From: Chromatiaceae bacterium
GTDB taxonomy: Bacteria; Pseudomonadota; Gammaproteobacteria; Chromatiales; Chromatiaceae
Reading direction: 5' to 3'
DNA: 64,000 nt
NCBI GenBank assembly: GCA_024235315.1
Contig: JACKMP010000005.1
Location: 1-64,000, forward strand
A program made the position numbers and the translations under genes. Each line of letters begins with the position of its first letter. Positions within the stretch are counted from its first letter, which is position 1. The notes under the pieces are model-generated. The model worked only from the letters and a program-made list of their open reading frames with translations, made no database searches and was not told where the DNA came from. Below are positions 8,528 to 15,964 of this stretch, piece after piece.

Positions 8528-8881
8528 TCAGCCGCAGCGCGGCAGACCTGGTCTGTCGGGCATCGCTGTCAGCGCCACCCGATCGGCTGCATATGGAAGG
8601 CTGTCAGCGATGCCGCGTTGCGCGTTGCGCAACACCTCGATCGCCCATTCGGGCAGCTTTGCATTGATGCGGTAGTGGATCCAAAGCCCGTCCCGGCGAT
8701 CGGTCACCACGCCGAGTTCTCGCAATTGCGCGAGATGCCGCGATACGTGCGGCTGCGCCACACCGAGTGCGTACGTCAACTCGCAGACGCAAAGTTCCGC
8801 ATGGACCAGCAACAGCATCAGGCAGCGCAGGCGCGTCTCATGCGACAAGGCCGCGAACAGCATTATCGGGGCTATATTCAC
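8528..8881 (-). CDS. arsR: ArsR-family arsenic-responsive repressor
   Basis: Winged-helix repressor of the SmtB/ArsR family. The metalloid site is ELCVCEL, with Cys31 and Cys33 in this numbering; the third cysteine of E. coli ArsR (ELCVCDLC) is replaced by Thr. The recognition helix is VAQPHVSRHLAQLRELGVV. I chose the GTG at 8881, which gives 117 residues and an N-terminus (MNIAPIMLFAALSHETRL) that aligns with E. coli ArsR. An ATG at 8917 would extend through the likely operator. First gene of the leftward ars operon, and expected to repress it until trivalent arsenic binds. Confidence 0.9.
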   Translation of the reverse strand: MNIAPIMLFAALSHETRLRCLMLLLVHAELCVCELTYALGVAQPHVSRHLAQLRELGVVTDRRDGLWIHYRINAKLPEWAIEVLRNAQRGIADSLPYAADRVALTAMPDRPGLPRCG

Positions 8882-8886
8882 TTGGC

Positions 8887-8913
8887 CGAATATATCGATT
8901 ATCAGATATTTCG
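8887..8913. promoter_or_regulatory. Candidate ArsR operator
   Basis: An AT-rich imperfect palindrome lies directly upstream of the arsR start. On the minus strand one arm is CGAAATATC and the other is GATATATTCG; they match after a one-base shift. Its position at the head of the ars operon fits autoregulation by ArsR. It is unusually AT-rich compared with the surrounding sequence. Confidence 0.45.
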
Positions 8914-8985
8914 ACAAATGAATCTTTTGTTACCGACCGCGCGCCGGTACGCTTGGAGCGGCAACCCGGGGAGAGCCAGGCCAAC

Positions 8986-9582
8986 TTGCCAGCGGCATCG
9001 TCGAAAATCTTTCAGTATGGGAAATCCGCCGGCAGGGCGTGCTGCCTTGCTGCAGCAGTGTCATCCACTGCAGGTGCGGCACCGAAGGCGCTCGATGTGT
9101 GCATCAACTTTCACTGCCGTACACAACGTGCAGCGTTGCTCGGCGAGGAACAATGGCGGGAGCTCACGGCATTGATCGCGCCTGCAGCCAGCGCTGCACA
9201 GGAGCGCCGGTCGATTGCACTGGCCATTGCCCGAATGGAGCAGATGGTCGGCACGCAAACCGGGACCTCGCGCGATCTGCCGGGCAACGACGGCGACAAC
9301 GACCAGGCCGGCCAGCTCGACTGCATCGCGGAATCGCTGAACACAACCACCTTTCTGCACGTGCTCGAAGACTCCGGCCTGCTGCGCTGGCACAAGGTCG
9401 GCACCCCGGCGAAACGGCAGCGCTGGATATTCAGCTTCCACCATACTGCCGTGATACGGGAGACCACGACAGACGCGCCTTTTGCGGTCGATTCATGGTA
9501 TTTGGGTAATGGCGCCGAGCCGCTGGTGCAGCCGCTGGATGAGTGGTTTCGCGCGATCGATATCCCCGGTCCCGGTGACTGA
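8986..9582 (+). CDS. Secreted hypothetical protein
   Basis: The frame has no ATG near its start; a TTG at 8986 gives a 198-residue product whose N-terminus reads as a signal peptide (SAGRACCLAAAVSSTAGAAP). The mature part contains CINFHC, then EQWRELTALIAPAASAAQERRSIALAIARMEQMVGTQTG. Later it has QLDCIAESLNTTTFLHVLEDSGLLRWH and ends WYLGNGAEPLVQPLDEWF. This looks like a conserved family of small periplasmic proteins with paired cysteines, but I know no function for it. It is divergent from arsR. The start is uncertain. Confidence 0.68.
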   Translation: MPAASSKIFQYGKSAGRACCLAAAVSSTAGAAPKALDVCINFHCRTQRAALLGEEQWRELTALIAPAASAAQERRSIALAIARMEQMVGTQTGTSRDLPGNDGDNDQAGQLDCIAESLNTTTFLHVLEDSGLLRWHKVGTPAKRQRWIFSFHHTAVIRETTTDAPFAVDSWYLGNGAEPLVQPLDEWFRAIDIPGPGD

Positions 9583-9604
9583 TATTTCCCGGGCGGGTGT
9601 CGCT

Positions 9605-9919
9605 TCAGTCGAATACCAGTCTCTCCAACAGACGGACGCGTTGACGCAACTGCTGCATTTCGTCCATCAGTTCGACCGCCAAGGCAGCTCCCGCGGGGTT
9701 CAGCCCGAGATCGCGTTCCAGTCGCACCGCACACAATGCCCGCGCCAGATCTGCCCCCGCGAACTGCCATTCACGCTGCGAATGCCCGCTCGGACTCAAC
9801 ACGCCCTCACCAACGAGGATCACGATCGCCTCGTTGGAAACGCCGCAGCATTGCGACATCTCGGCCAGCGAGAAGCTGTATTCGACATCGGGTTGGAAGA
9901 GTTGCTGGTCGCCGGTCAC
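9605..9919 (-). CDS. cbpM: Chaperone modulator CbpM
   Basis: 104 residues, MerR-like helix-turn-helix fold (YSFSLAEMSQCCGVSNEAIVILVGEGVL) followed by a coiled C-terminal helix (AVELMDEMQQLRQRVRLLERL). CbpM binds the J-domain of CbpA and restrains its DnaK co-chaperone activity. The start is a GTG at 9919, one base after the cbpA stop and preceded by a strong GGGAGG site that lies inside the end of cbpA. Upstream frame extension runs into cbpA and is not real. The tight coupling to cbpA confirms the assignment. Confidence 0.9.
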   Translation of the reverse strand: MTGDQQLFQPDVEYSFSLAEMSQCCGVSNEAIVILVGEGVLSPSGHSQREWQFAGADLARALCAVRLERDLGLNPAGAALAVELMDEMQQLRQRVRLLERLVFD

Positions 9920-9920
9920 G

Positions 9921-10880
9921 TCAACCTCCCAGGTGGGCGCGTGGGTTGAACGGCATGTCGCGCGCCATCTGCTCGTACAGTGCCCGCTTTGCCGCAGTAT
10001 CCGCCGGCGGCGCAACGATCTGCAGCACCACGAACTGGTCGCCCGCCGTCTCTTTGGGGACCGGCAGTCCACGACCTTTCAGGCGCAGTTTCTGACCACT
10101 GCGCGCCCCGGCCGGGATATTGAGATCGACTGCACCGCCCAGTGTGGGGACCTTGACCTTGCCGCCGAGTGCCGCCTCCCACGGCGTCACCGGCAGGTTA
10201 AGAAAGACGTCCTTGCCCTCGACCTGATACTGCTTATGCGGCTTGATCGTGACTTCGAGAAACAGGTCGCCGGCAGACCCGCCGTTGAAACCGGCGCCGC
10301 CCTGCCCGGCCAGGCGGATGCGTTTGCCACTGGTCACGCCGCGCGGGATCTTGACCTGCAGATTGCGCAGATGATCACTGAGTCGGCCGTGTGCATCGTA
10401 TTCCGGGATACGCAGCTTCAGTCCCAGGGTGGCACCGTTGAATGCATCCTCGAGGCTGACCTCGACCCTGGCATGATGGTCCTCTCCGCGACCAGAGACA
10501 CGACCACCGCGGGTGAAGCCGGCACTGCGGAAATTGCCACCCTGTCCGAACAGGCTCTCGAAGAAATCCGAGAAGCCGCCACGACCGGCACTGCCCGAAC
10601 CGCCGCCGGAAAACTCGAACCCGGCGTCCCAACCCGGCGGCGGCCGGAACTCCTGGCCGGCGCGCCAGTCCCTGCCCAGCTGGTCATAGGCGGCACGCTT
10701 TTCGGGATCCTTGAGGACTTCATAGGCCTCGCCAAGCTCCTTGAAGCGGCGCTCCGCATCGGCCTCTTTGCTGACGTCCGGGTGATATTTGCGCGCCAAC
10801 TTGCGGTAGGCACGCTTGATCTCGTCCTGCGTCGCCTCACGCGCCACGCCCATCACCGCATAGTAGTCTTTGTAATCCAT
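9921..10880 (-). CDS. cbpA: DnaJ-like curved-DNA-binding co-chaperone CbpA
   Basis: 319 residues. An N-terminal J-domain (residues 1 to about 70) contains the HPD triad at 33-35. A Gly/Phe-rich linker follows (FSGGGSGSAGRGG, then FESLFGQGG), and then two C-terminal substrate-binding domains starting near HARVEVSLEDAFNGA. There is no zinc-finger, so this is a type II J-protein of the CbpA group and not DnaJ. It works with DnaK on misfolded proteins and can bind curved DNA. It lies between hsp20 and cbpM, all leftward, with a strong hairpin between hsp20 and this gene. Confidence 0.93.
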   Translation of the reverse strand: MDYKDYYAVMGVAREATQDEIKRAYRKLARKYHPDVSKEADAERRFKELGEAYEVLKDPEKRAAYDQLGRDWRAGQEFRPPPGWDAGFEFSGGGSGSAGRGGFSDFFESLFGQGGNFRSAGFTRGGRVSGRGEDHHARVEVSLEDAFNGATLGLKLRIPEYDAHGRLSDHLRNLQVKIPRGVTSGKRIRLAGQGGAGFNGGSAGDLFLEVTIKPHKQYQVEGKDVFLNLPVTPWEAALGGKVKVPTLGGAVDLNIPAGARSGQKLRLKGRGLPVPKETAGDQFVVLQIVAPPADTAAKRALYEQMARDMPFNPRAHLGG

Positions 10881-10927
10881 CGATCGACGCCTGTTGTCGC
10901 GATATCAGCGTGGCTCGGCGGCAAACC

Positions 10928-10948
10928 GGGCGCCGCATGGCGGCGCCC
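10928..10948. terminator. GC-rich perfect hairpin between hsp20 and cbpA
   Basis: Arms GGGCGCCGC and GCGGCGCCC, 9 bases each, around a 3-base loop. It lies 9 bases after the hsp20 stop and 47 bases before the cbpA start on the minus strand. There is no long T-run, so partial termination or stabilisation of the hsp20 message is more likely than full termination. Confidence 0.5.
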
Positions 10949-10956
10949 TTTGGTAG

Positions 10957-11391
10957 TCAGCTGTTGACCGAGATCTTGCGCGGCTGAGCCTTTTCCTGCT
11001 TGCCGATCGTCACCTCGAGCACGCCATGGTTGCTCTTGGCCGAGATCTTGTTCGCATCTGCGGTATCAGGAAGGCTGAAGCGGCGATAAAAACTGCCGTA
11101 GGTGCGCTCGACGCGCTTGTAACCTTCGCGCTCGTCCTTCTTCTCCGATTCCTTCTCACCCTTGATCGTCAGCATGCCGTTTTCCATGTGCACCTCGATA
11201 TCTTTCGGATCCACACCCGGGATATCGGCCACAATCTTGAAGCTGTCCTTGTCTTCCTTGATATCCACTGCCGGCACCCAGTCGCTGGTGGCGACATTGC
11301 TGCCTTCGGCGGTACGGGTGTCCATCGAGCGCTCCATTTCACGGCGCATCTGTTCCAACAGGCTCCAGGGTTCGTATTTCATCAGGGTCAT
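10957..11391 (-). CDS. Small heat-shock protein, Hsp20/alpha-crystallin family
   Basis: 144 residues with a short N-terminal arm (MTLMKYEPWSLLEQMRREMER). The alpha-crystallin domain runs from about residue 45 (DWVPAVDIKEDKDSFKIVAD) to the end. The conserved GVLEV-type strand is present (NHGVLEVTIGK). ATP-independent holdase that keeps unfolded proteins soluble for DnaK. I start it at 11391, where GGAGG precedes the ATG; the frame is open to 11490 but the extra residues would cover the promoter. First gene before cbpA and cbpM. Confidence 0.94.
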   Translation of the reverse strand: MTLMKYEPWSLLEQMRREMERSMDTRTAEGSNVATSDWVPAVDIKEDKDSFKIVADIPGVDPKDIEVHMENGMLTIKGEKESEKKDEREGYKRVERTYGSFYRRFSLPDTADANKISAKSNHGVLEVTIGKQEKAQPRKISVNS

Positions 11392-11462
11392 GACGGCATC
11401 CTCCCTATCAGTTGCATAGAAACGACATCCACGGCGGGGTGAGTCCCCGCCCTCCTGCTGTA

Positions 11463-11491
11463 TAGATAGGCCCGAAGGACGCGTTTTCAAG
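11463..11491 (-). promoter_or_regulatory. Sigma-32 (heat-shock) type promoter for hsp20
   Basis: On the minus strand a perfect -35 element CTTGAAA (11485-11491) is followed after 13 bases by GCCTATCTA (11463-11471), which agrees with the RpoH -10 consensus CCCCATNTA at 6 of 8 defined bases. It ends about 70 bases before the hsp20 start. This implies heat induction of hsp20 and probably cbpA-cbpM. Confidence 0.7.
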
Positions 11492-11525
11492 GGTCGGGAA
11501 TTGCCTCAGGTCAAGCGTTCCAGGG

Positions 11526-12887
11526 CTAACGGGCCAACGTGTAACAAGGTGTGTAATCGCCTTCCAGCTTCATCCGCCGTTGCTGCACGAAGCGTTGCAG
11601 CAGATCATCCATCGCGGCCGCCATATCCGCTTCGGCATGGATTTCGAACGGCCCGTTCTCCTCGACCGCCCGGATGCCGTGCTCTTTGACGTTGCCGGCG
11701 ACAATCCCCGAGAAGACCCGGCGCAGATTGGCTGCCAGCTTGTGCGGCGCCTGATTACGCTGCAGCGACAGGCCAGCCATGGCTTCGTGGGTCGGCACGA
11801 ACGGTTCCTGGAAGTCCTTCTCGACACGCAACTGCCAGTTGAAATAGAACGCATCGCGGCCATCGCACCGGAACGTCTTCACCCTGTCCATTGCGGCTTT
11901 CATCGACTGCGCAACGGCTACCGGATCGCCGATGATGATCTCGTACAGGCCCTGTGCCGCCGGCCCCAGCGTGCTGCCCACATAGCTGTCCACCGCCTCG
12001 AAGTAGTCGGCGCTCTCGGTCGGACCGGTCAGCAACAGCGGGAACGGATGCCCGGCATTGTCCGGATGCATCAGGATTCCCAGCAGATACAGCAGCTCCT
12101 CGGTGGTGCCCACCCCGCCGGGGAAGATCACCACGCCGTGCCCGATACGCACGAAGGCCTCCAGGCGCTTCTCGATATCCGGCAGGATCACCAGCTCGTT
12201 GACGATCGGGTTGGGCGGCTCGGAGGCAATGATGCCGGGCTCGGTCAGGCCGAGGTAACGCCCCCCGGTGATACGCTGCTTGGCATGCCCGATCGTCGCG
12301 CCTTTCATTGGCCCCTTCATCGCACCCGGCCCGCAGCCGGTGCACACATCCAGGCCCCGCAATCCGAACTGGTACCCGACTTCCTTCGTGTAGTCGTACT
12401 CCTCTCGGCCGATCGAGTGCCCACCCCAGCACACGACGATATTCGGATCCACGCTCGGGCGAAGTACCCGCGCATTGCGCAGGATATGAAACACCGCGGT
12501 CGTCATGTGTTCGCTTTTTGACAGATCGAGTGTCGGATCACCCTGAATCTCGTTGTGGGTGTAGATGATGTCGCGCAGCACCGCGAACAGGTGCTCGCGA
12601 ATCCCCTGGATCATCTTGCCGTCGACGAAGGCCGCAGCCGGTGCGTTTTCCAGCCGCAGCTTGATGCCCTGGTTGCGCTGCATCAGGTTGATGCCGAAAT
12701 CGCGGTAGGTGTCGAAGATCTCGCGGGCGTCGTCGGTATGGCTGCCACTGTTGAGGACCGCCAGGGCGCAGTTGCGAAAAAGGCGGTACAGGCCGCTCGC
12801 GCTGGTGTCCAGCAGGGTCCTGACCTCGAGCTGCGACAACACCTCCAGGCTGCCTTCCGGACTGACCGAGGCACTGATTCTTTTCAT
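11526..12887 (-). CDS. ppnN: Pyrimidine/purine nucleotide 5'-monophosphate nucleosidase PpnN (YgdH)
   Basis: 453 residues, the long LOG-family form. PpnN cleaves nucleoside monophosphates such as GMP to the free base and ribose 5-phosphate and is regulated by (p)ppGpp in E. coli. The LOG motif PGGVGTTEELLYLLGIL is present, with upstream RxxxG-type nucleotide contacts (CWGGHSIGREEYDY, CTGCGPGAMKGPMKGA). The N-terminal extension (SLEVLSQLEVRTLLDTSASGL) is that of PpnN and is lacking in short LOG proteins. Its 3' end is 35 bases from the hsp20 promoter. Confidence 0.93.
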   Translation of the reverse strand: MKRISASVSPEGSLEVLSQLEVRTLLDTSASGLYRLFRNCALAVLNSGSHTDDAREIFDTYRDFGINLMQRNQGIKLRLENAPAAAFVDGKMIQGIREHLFAVLRDIIYTHNEIQGDPTLDLSKSEHMTTAVFHILRNARVLRPSVDPNIVVCWGGHSIGREEYDYTKEVGYQFGLRGLDVCTGCGPGAMKGPMKGATIGHAKQRITGGRYLGLTEPGIIASEPPNPIVNELVILPDIEKRLEAFVRIGHGVVIFPGGVGTTEELLYLLGILMHPDNAGHPFPLLLTGPTESADYFEAVDSYVGSTLGPAAQGLYEIIIGDPVAVAQSMKAAMDRVKTFRCDGRDAFYFNWQLRVEKDFQEPFVPTHEAMAGLSLQRNQAPHKLAANLRRVFSGIVAGNVKEHGIRAVEENGPFEIHAEADMAAAMDDLLQRFVQQRRMKLEGDYTPCYTLAR

Positions 12888-13029
12888 CTCTTCCCCTGGC
12901 GTACATCAAAGACCGGCCGGCAGATTAACCGAAAATGCGGGCCCGCCGTCACGGCCTGTGCGTGCTTGTCTGCAACCCGGCCCCGGGACGTTGTATATTG
13001 TGTGCGCTGCACAATGACCCGGGAAACCC

Positions 13030-13299
13030 ATGAAGCTACTGATCCGCAATCTCGCCCGCACGACGACCGAGCCCGAAGTCCGGGAGATGTTCGAGGCCTT
13101 CGGTACCGTCCAGTCGTGCTCACTGGTCATTGACGCGGACTCCGGCCGCTCCAAAGGGTTCGGTTTCGTCGAGATGCCCAAGGCCGGTGAGGCCAAGGCA
13201 GCGATGAAATCACTCAACGGCCGGGACGTGGCGGGAAGCCGGATCCGCGTCAAGAAGGCAGAATCGAAACCGCACGCGGAAAGCAACCTTGCCGGGTGA
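13030..13299 (+). CDS. Small RNA-recognition-motif (RRM) protein
   Basis: 89 residues made almost entirely of one RRM. RNP2 is LLIRNL (3-8) and RNP1 is KGFGFVEM (42-49), with the conserved aromatic residues that stack on RNA bases. Bacterial single-RRM proteins of this kind are often cold-responsive or of unknown target. The tail is basic (VKKAESKPHAESN). It overlaps the next gene by 11 bases. Divergent from ppnN. Confidence 0.92.
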   Translation: MKLLIRNLARTTTEPEVREMFEAFGTVQSCSLVIDADSGRSKGFGFVEMPKAGEAKAAMKSLNGRDVAGSRIRVKKAESKPHAESNLAG

Positions 13300-13567
13300 C
13301 GGCGCTGGCGGTCATGGCCGCAACGACCCGCTGCACGGCGTAACCCTGCAGAACATGCTCGACCGGTTGGTGGAAAGGTATGGCTGGGACGAGTTGGGCC
13401 GACGGTTTCGCATCAAGTGCTTCAGCAGCGACCCGAGCATCAAGTCCTGTCTGACGTTCCTGCGCAAGACACCCTGGGCACGGCAGAAGGTGGAGGAACT
13501 GTACCTGCAGACACACTGGCCAGCGGTCAATGTCTGGCGGCGATCCCCGTCCCCGCAAAGCGACTGA
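13289..13567 (+). CDS. VF530-family DNA-binding protein
   Basis: 92 residues matching the small VF530/DUF2132 family. The core is NDPLHGVTLQNMLDRLVERYGW, then FRIKCFSSDPSIKSCLTFLRKTPWARQKVEELY. Family members are thought to bind DNA, without a known biological role. Translation probably begins at the TTG at 13289, overlapping the end of the RRM gene, which suggests coupling. There is no nearby ATG in frame. Confidence 0.85.
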   Translation: MPGDGAGGHGRNDPLHGVTLQNMLDRLVERYGWDELGRRFRIKCFSSDPSIKSCLTFLRKTPWARQKVEELYLQTHWPAVNVWRRSPSPQSD

Positions 13568-13596
13568 CAGAAATCGCGCGCATCAGGGGCCCGGCT

Positions 13597-14646
13597 TCAG
13601 CAGCAGCCCGGGCCACTCACCCCGCCAGCAGCTGACGTATCGAACGGCAATGCGGTACCGCAACCTTCGAAGATTCCATAGTGGGTGCCCATGTCGCCGA
13701 TAAAGTCGAAATGCGGGCTCAGACGTGTCTCTCCGAGCATACGCCAGGTGTTGCCACAGACCGGCACCACTCTGCCCTTCTCGAAACGATGCTGCTTGTC
13801 CAGGTCAAAGACCACCGGGTGCCCGGCAATATCGCCCTTGTAGATCACCGCCAGGCCATAGTCTTCGCATGCAGCTTCCAGCGCCTGAAGCTTGAACAGC
13901 CGATAGGTCGCAGAGAAAAAGCGCAGCCCGCCGAGCAGTTGTGTCAGCGTATCGTTGTTCACGGTGATCCGGCTGTCTTCGACCAGACGTGGGTCGACGA
14001 AACCCGCATGCCGGGCAATCCCGATCAGGTCGTTCCAGTACAGCGCGCCTCCCAGGCATTCCGAATACAGCACCGGGTGTTGCGCAACCTCGGCCGGCAC
14101 GCGCCGGTCGGCATAGACATCGGAGAAATAAAGCTCACCACCCTCCTTGAGCAAGGCATACGCGTGCTGCAGTACACGCGCCTTGTCGCGGCAGAGATTG
14201 ATCACGCAGTTCGAGACGATCAGGTCGAAGCTGCCCGGTTCGAGACCCAGCTCGTCGAGTTCCTCCAATTCGCCCTCAATGAAGGTGACATTGGACTGAC
14301 GGTAGCCGAAGCGCCGCGCATGCTCGTCAGTGTAAGATTCGGCGACATCCAGCTGTTCCCGCGTCATGTCGACACCGACCACCGAACCGTGCTCACCGAC
14401 CAGGCGCGACAGCAGATAGACGTCGCGCCCGGCTCCACAGCCGAGGTCGAGCACGCGCAGGCCGTCGAGCAGCGCGGGCACGACCAGGCCGCAACCGTAG
14501 TAACGCTGTACGACTTCCGGTGCCAGCAGATTCAGGATCTCGCGAATCGCAGGCGGCATCGCCGCACCTGTGCAGCACGCATTGGTCTGCAGATCGGCCG
14601 AGGTCTTCAGTATGTTGCCGTAGTAGTTTCTGACGTCGTCGAGCAT
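13597..14646 (-). CDS. arsM: Arsenite S-adenosylmethionine methyltransferase ArsM, long form
   Basis: 349 residues. The SAM site is LDLGCGAGRD (67-76). Four cysteine positions match the arsenite site of the Cyanidioschyzon-type ArsM: the CC pair at 24-25, Cys52 in YYGCGLVVP, Cys147 in SNCVINL and Cys197 in ECLGGALYW. The last two are 50 residues apart, as in the algal enzyme. It adds methyl groups to trivalent arsenic. The ATG at 14646 follows AAGGCAGGG; the frame is open further upstream through sufE but that part is antisense-like. It lies 56 bases downstream of sufE on the same strand and may be cotranscribed with suf. Confidence 0.88.
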   Translation of the reverse strand: MLDDVRNYYGNILKTSADLQTNACCTGAAMPPAIREILNLLAPEVVQRYYGCGLVVPALLDGLRVLDLGCGAGRDVYLLSRLVGEHGSVVGVDMTREQLDVAESYTDEHARRFGYRQSNVTFIEGELEELDELGLEPGSFDLIVSNCVINLCRDKARVLQHAYALLKEGGELYFSDVYADRRVPAEVAQHPVLYSECLGGALYWNDLIGIARHAGFVDPRLVEDSRITVNNDTLTQLLGGLRFFSATYRLFKLQALEAACEDYGLAVIYKGDIAGHPVVFDLDKQHRFEKGRVVPVCGNTWRMLGETRLSPHFDFIGDMGTHYGIFEGCGTALPFDTSAAGGVSGPGCC

Positions 14647-14702
14647 CGCACCCTGCCTTCGCAGCCAATGTAAAGCGTCATGATAACCGCAAGCGGTGCG
14701 AG

Positions 14703-15122
14703 TCAGCCTTGCGCGAAGGCCCGCGCCTGTGACTTCATCAGTTCGACGATTGCGTAGATGCCGAAGTGCCGATTCGGACTCAGGTGCTCGGCCAGCTTGA
14801 TGCGGTCGAACAGGGCGTCGATGTCGAGTGCCTCGATCTCCTGCGGCGTGTGACCGGAAAACAGTTCGACCAGCACCGCGAGCACGCCCTTGATGATCGC
14901 CGTATCGCAGTCCCCGACGTAACGCAGCCGGCCATGTCCCTGAGGGTCGGCCAGCGGTGCGACCCAGACCTTGCTGATGCACCCCTGTACACGGTTTCCA
15001 TCGGTGCGCAGACGCTCATCGAGCGGCGGCATCGCCTCGCCCAGTTCGACCAGGTACGCGTACCGCGCGTCCCAGTCATCCAGGAACTCGAAGTTCTCGA
15101 CGAACTCGTCTGCCGTCAGCAT
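14703..15122 (-). CDS. sufE: Cysteine desulfuration protein SufE
   Basis: 139 residues. SufE takes the persulfide sulfur from SufS and passes it to the SufBCD scaffold. The active cysteine is Cys48 in VQGCISKVWV. The N-terminal helix (MLTADEFVENFEFLDDWDARYAYL) and the C-terminal LSPNRHFGIYAIVELMKSQA are typical. It starts 7 bases after the sufA stop. The partner SufS is not in this cluster. Confidence 0.93.
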   Translation of the reverse strand: MLTADEFVENFEFLDDWDARYAYLVELGEAMPPLDERLRTDGNRVQGCISKVWVAPLADPQGHGRLRYVGDCDTAIIKGVLAVLVELFSGHTPQEIEALDIDALFDRIKLAEHLSPNRHFGIYAIVELMKSQARAFAQG

Positions 15123-15129
15123 GACTGCC

Positions 15130-15456
15130 TCACACGCTGAACGACTCGCCACAGCCGCAGGTTTCCTTGATATTGGGATTGCGGAATTCGAAACCCTCGT
15201 TCAGGAGATTGGTCCTGACAAAGTCGACCACCAGGCCATCGAGATTCGGCAGCGACCTGTCGTCCACCACCAGCTTCACACCGTGACTCTCGAACACGTG
15301 ATCGCCGGCTTCGATCGAGTCTGCGTAGTCGACCACGTAGGCAAATCCGGTGCAGCCGCTCTTCTTCGTGCCGATGCGCAGGCCTTCGCCGCTGCCGCGT
15401 TTCGCCAGCTGTCCCGCCACGTGGCGGGCCGCAGCCTCCGTCAATTGAATTGCCAT
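15130..15456 (-). CDS. sufA: A-type iron-sulfur carrier (SufA/IscA family)
   Basis: 108 residues, with the three conserved cysteines at Cys35 (KKSGCTGFAYVVDYAD), Cys100 and Cys102 (ETCGCGESF). A-type carriers deliver Fe-S clusters to targets. The family name SufA is given from its place in the suf operon; sequence alone does not separate it from IscA or ErpA. It is separated from sufT by 145 bases that contain a repeated element. Confidence 0.87.
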   Translation of the reverse strand: MAIQLTEAAARHVAGQLAKRGSGEGLRIGTKKSGCTGFAYVVDYADSIEAGDHVFESHGVKLVVDDRSLPNLDGLVVDFVRTNLLNEGFEFRNPNIKETCGCGESFSV

Positions 15457-15490
15457 TTCGTTGATGCTCCAAAAACACTTTATCGGCCAA

Positions 15491-15524
15491 CCCTCTCCCC
15501 TCTGGGAGAGGGCTGGGGTGAGGG
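15491..15524. repeat. REP-like element, copy 1
   Basis: The unit reads CCCTCTCCCC, TCTGGGAGAGGG and CTGGGGTGAGGG, a hairpin flanked by a GGGGTGAGGG tail. An inverted copy with the tail first lies at 61013-61049. Elements of this kind are dispersed intergenic repeats of proteobacteria. It fills the gap between sufT and sufA. Confidence 0.75.
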
Positions 15525-15601
15525 GGTCCAGCCCCGTCCTGAGCTTCTCCCGAGGAGAGAAGGAATACTCTATCTGAGACTCTGGAAAGCCGTGGCGACG
15601 C

Positions 15602-15964
15602 TCACATCATCCCCAGTTCGAGTTGTGCCGCCTCGCTCATCCTGTCTTTGGTCCACGGCGGGTCCCATACCAGGTCAACCTGGCAGTGCTCGACGCCGTC
15701 GACGGTTTCGACCGCGCGTTCCACCAGGCCCGGCAGGGTGCCGGCGACCGGACAGCCCGGCGCGGTCAGGGTCATCTTGATCACAATCCCGCTGTCACCC
15801 ACAGCGTCGATCGCGTAGATCAGGCCAAGGTCGTAGACGTTGGTCGGGATCTCAGGATCGAACACCGTGCGCAGCGCGGCGATGATCCCTTCAAGGCGTC
15901 GATCCTCTGCTTCCTCGTGCACCCTGCTGCTCCCTTCAAACCAGTTGCGTAACCATGCAGACAT
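15602..15964 (-). CDS. sufT: Fe-S assembly factor SufT (DUF59/MIP18 family)
   Basis: 120 residues. The DUF59 core is ALRTVFDPEIPTNVYDLGLIYAI, followed by the metal-site segment KMTLTAPGCPVAG and the end DLVWDPPWTKDRMSEAAQLELGM. SufT helps deliver or mature Fe-S clusters when demand is high. Its ATG at 15964 overlaps the sufD stop by one base (ATGA-type junction), so an upstream start at 16084 is unlikely. Confidence 0.92.
   Translation of the reverse strand: MSAWLRNWFEGSSRVHEEAEDRRLEGIIAALRTVFDPEIPTNVYDLGLIYAIDAVGDSGIVIKMTLTAPGCPVAGTLPGLVERAVETVDGVEHCQVDLVWDPPWTKDRMSEAAQLELGMM

Noticed and set aside
9834..10967. Rightward open frame of 377 codons
   Set aside because: Antisense to cbpA and cbpM, which have clear J-domain and MerR-like motifs.
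12999..13014. TGC-GCT-GCA palindrome just before the RRM gene
   Set aside because: It fits the six-base core of the pha/aceA sites but not the GCAACA arm. The short core will recur by chance in GC-rich DNA, so I do not include it in that set.
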